Shown here: positions 5,338 to 5,789 of the stretch, one piece after another
How the letters are laid out: the number at the start of each line of letters is the position of its first letter
Position numbering within the stretch: the first letter of the stretch is position 1
DNA from: Candidatus Woesearchaeota archaeon
GTDB lineage: Archaea > Nanobdellota > Nanobdellia > Woesearchaeales > ARS49
NCBI GenBank assembly: GCA_026394935.1
Contig: JAPLZR010000045.1
Span: 1 to 5,789 of the forward strand
Length of the DNA: 5,789 nt
Direction of reading: 5' to 3'
The notes under the pieces: model-generated
Database searches by the model: none
Told to the model about the DNA's origin: nothing
The model's input: the letters and a program-made list of their open reading frames with translations, nothing else
Translations under genes and position numbers: made by a program

Positions 5338-5789
5338 TTCCTCCAGCTGGTCTTCAATAATCTTTCTTTCATCTTCACGCTTCCTCCTTTTATGAACCCA
5401 TTTCTCTTTCTTGTGCCAATTATGATCAACTGGCCTTGGCGCATACAAAGCTTCAAGAGATTTCTTAATAGGAAAAATCAGAACATTGCTTTTAGGATCA
5501 ATATGAGTTGAAAAATAATTCAGAGCTTCGCCATAATAATGCCGTGCATTAAGCCAATCAGATTTTTCATTTAAAATTTCGTATTTTGCCTTGAAAAATT
5601 TTCCCAGATTCAACTGCAAATTTGCCAAATCCCCCTCAGCGGCAAAAACAGCACCTTTCTCTGCATACAAAATCGCACGGTTAAGATATTTCAAACTCAT
5701 TGAAAACTGATAAGCATCAAAAAAACGGTTGGCAGCAGAAGAATAATACGCACACGTCTTTTTCGCACCAGCAGATTCATCAATCTCGC
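5329..5789 (-). CDS. TPR-like helical protein of unknown function, C-terminal part (5' end outside window)
   Basis: The frame stays open from the stop at 5329 to the right edge; an internal ATG at 5700 is not the likely start, because 29 further in-frame codons lie upstream of it inside the window. About 152 residues are visible. The first 100 or so are alpha-helical with a spacing of small and aromatic residues like tetratricopeptide repeats: CAYYSSAANRFFDAYQF, then YLNRAILYAEKGAVFAAEGD, then NARHYYGEALNYF, roughly 34 residues apart. The C-terminal 35 residues are highly charged (KKEKWVHKRRKREDERK) and probably form a basic helix. TPR arrays usually hold protein complexes together; no catalytic motif is visible and I do not recognise a specific family. 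It is convergent with map, overlapping by 9 bases, and its T/G-ending codons (Asp: 7 GAT, 1 GAC) match the other minus-strand gene. The gene is real on frame length and codon pattern; the fold is a moderate guess. Confidence 0.75.
   Translation of the reverse strand, partial: EIDESAGAKKTCAYYSSAANRFFDAYQFSMSLKYLNRAILYAEKGAVFAAEGDLANLQLNLGKFFKAKYEILNEKSDWLNARHYYGEALNYFSTHIDPKSNVLIFPIKKSLEALYAPRPVDHNWHKKEKWVHKRRKREDERKIIEDQLEELS

Overview
The window reads as a compact archaeal genome fragment, most likely from a small-genome (DPANN-type) lineage. This is inferred from gene content and signals and was not tested by search. Evidence for an archaeon: a full-length type II methionine aminopeptidase of archaeal size (292 aa) with all metal ligands; TTTTAA/TTTAAA-type box A elements centred about 25-28 bases before start codons, which implies leaderless mRNAs; a GGTGA ribosome-binding site on a leadered operon; and tight packing, with gene ends overlapping by 9, 10 and 32 bases. 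Against this background, two genes are of typically bacterial families: a RpoD/SigA-like sigma-70 factor and an HD-GYP domain protein.

Layout, left to right. Bases 1-828 (+): the C-terminal part of a DEAD-box RNA helicase, cut by the window edge. 876-2219 (+): a 447-aa sigma-70 factor with regions 1.2, 2, 3 and 4, behind a short 47-base gap holding an archaeal-looking box A. 2188-2964 (-): a stand-alone HD-GYP protein, convergent with the sigma gene and overlapping its 3' end by 32 bases. 2965-3085: a divergent promoter region with a box A on each strand and a 15-base inverted repeat between them. 3086-3313 and 3304-4419 (+): a two-gene operon of a small CxxC thioredoxin-like protein and an ArsP-type (DUF318) permease, overlapping by 10 bases. 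4459-5337 (+): map, with its own promoter. 5329-5789 (-): the 3' part of a TPR-like helical protein of unknown function, running off the right edge. There is no gene-free stretch over 300 bases and I saw no RNA gene, CRISPR array or mobile element.

How the genes may relate. The thioredoxin-like protein and permease are almost certainly co-translated and act together in thiol-linked transport or metalloid (possibly organoarsenical) efflux. Helicase and map are housekeeping. The sigma factor and HD-GYP protein form a bacterial-type regulatory pair in an archaeal setting, and this is the most interesting part of the window. The sigma gene seems to be transcribed from an archaeal promoter, yet it encodes the residues that read bacterial -10 and -35 elements. 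Codon third positions follow the strand: + genes favour A/C endings and - genes favour T/G endings. The sigma gene sits between the two patterns, which fits later arrival or a different history.
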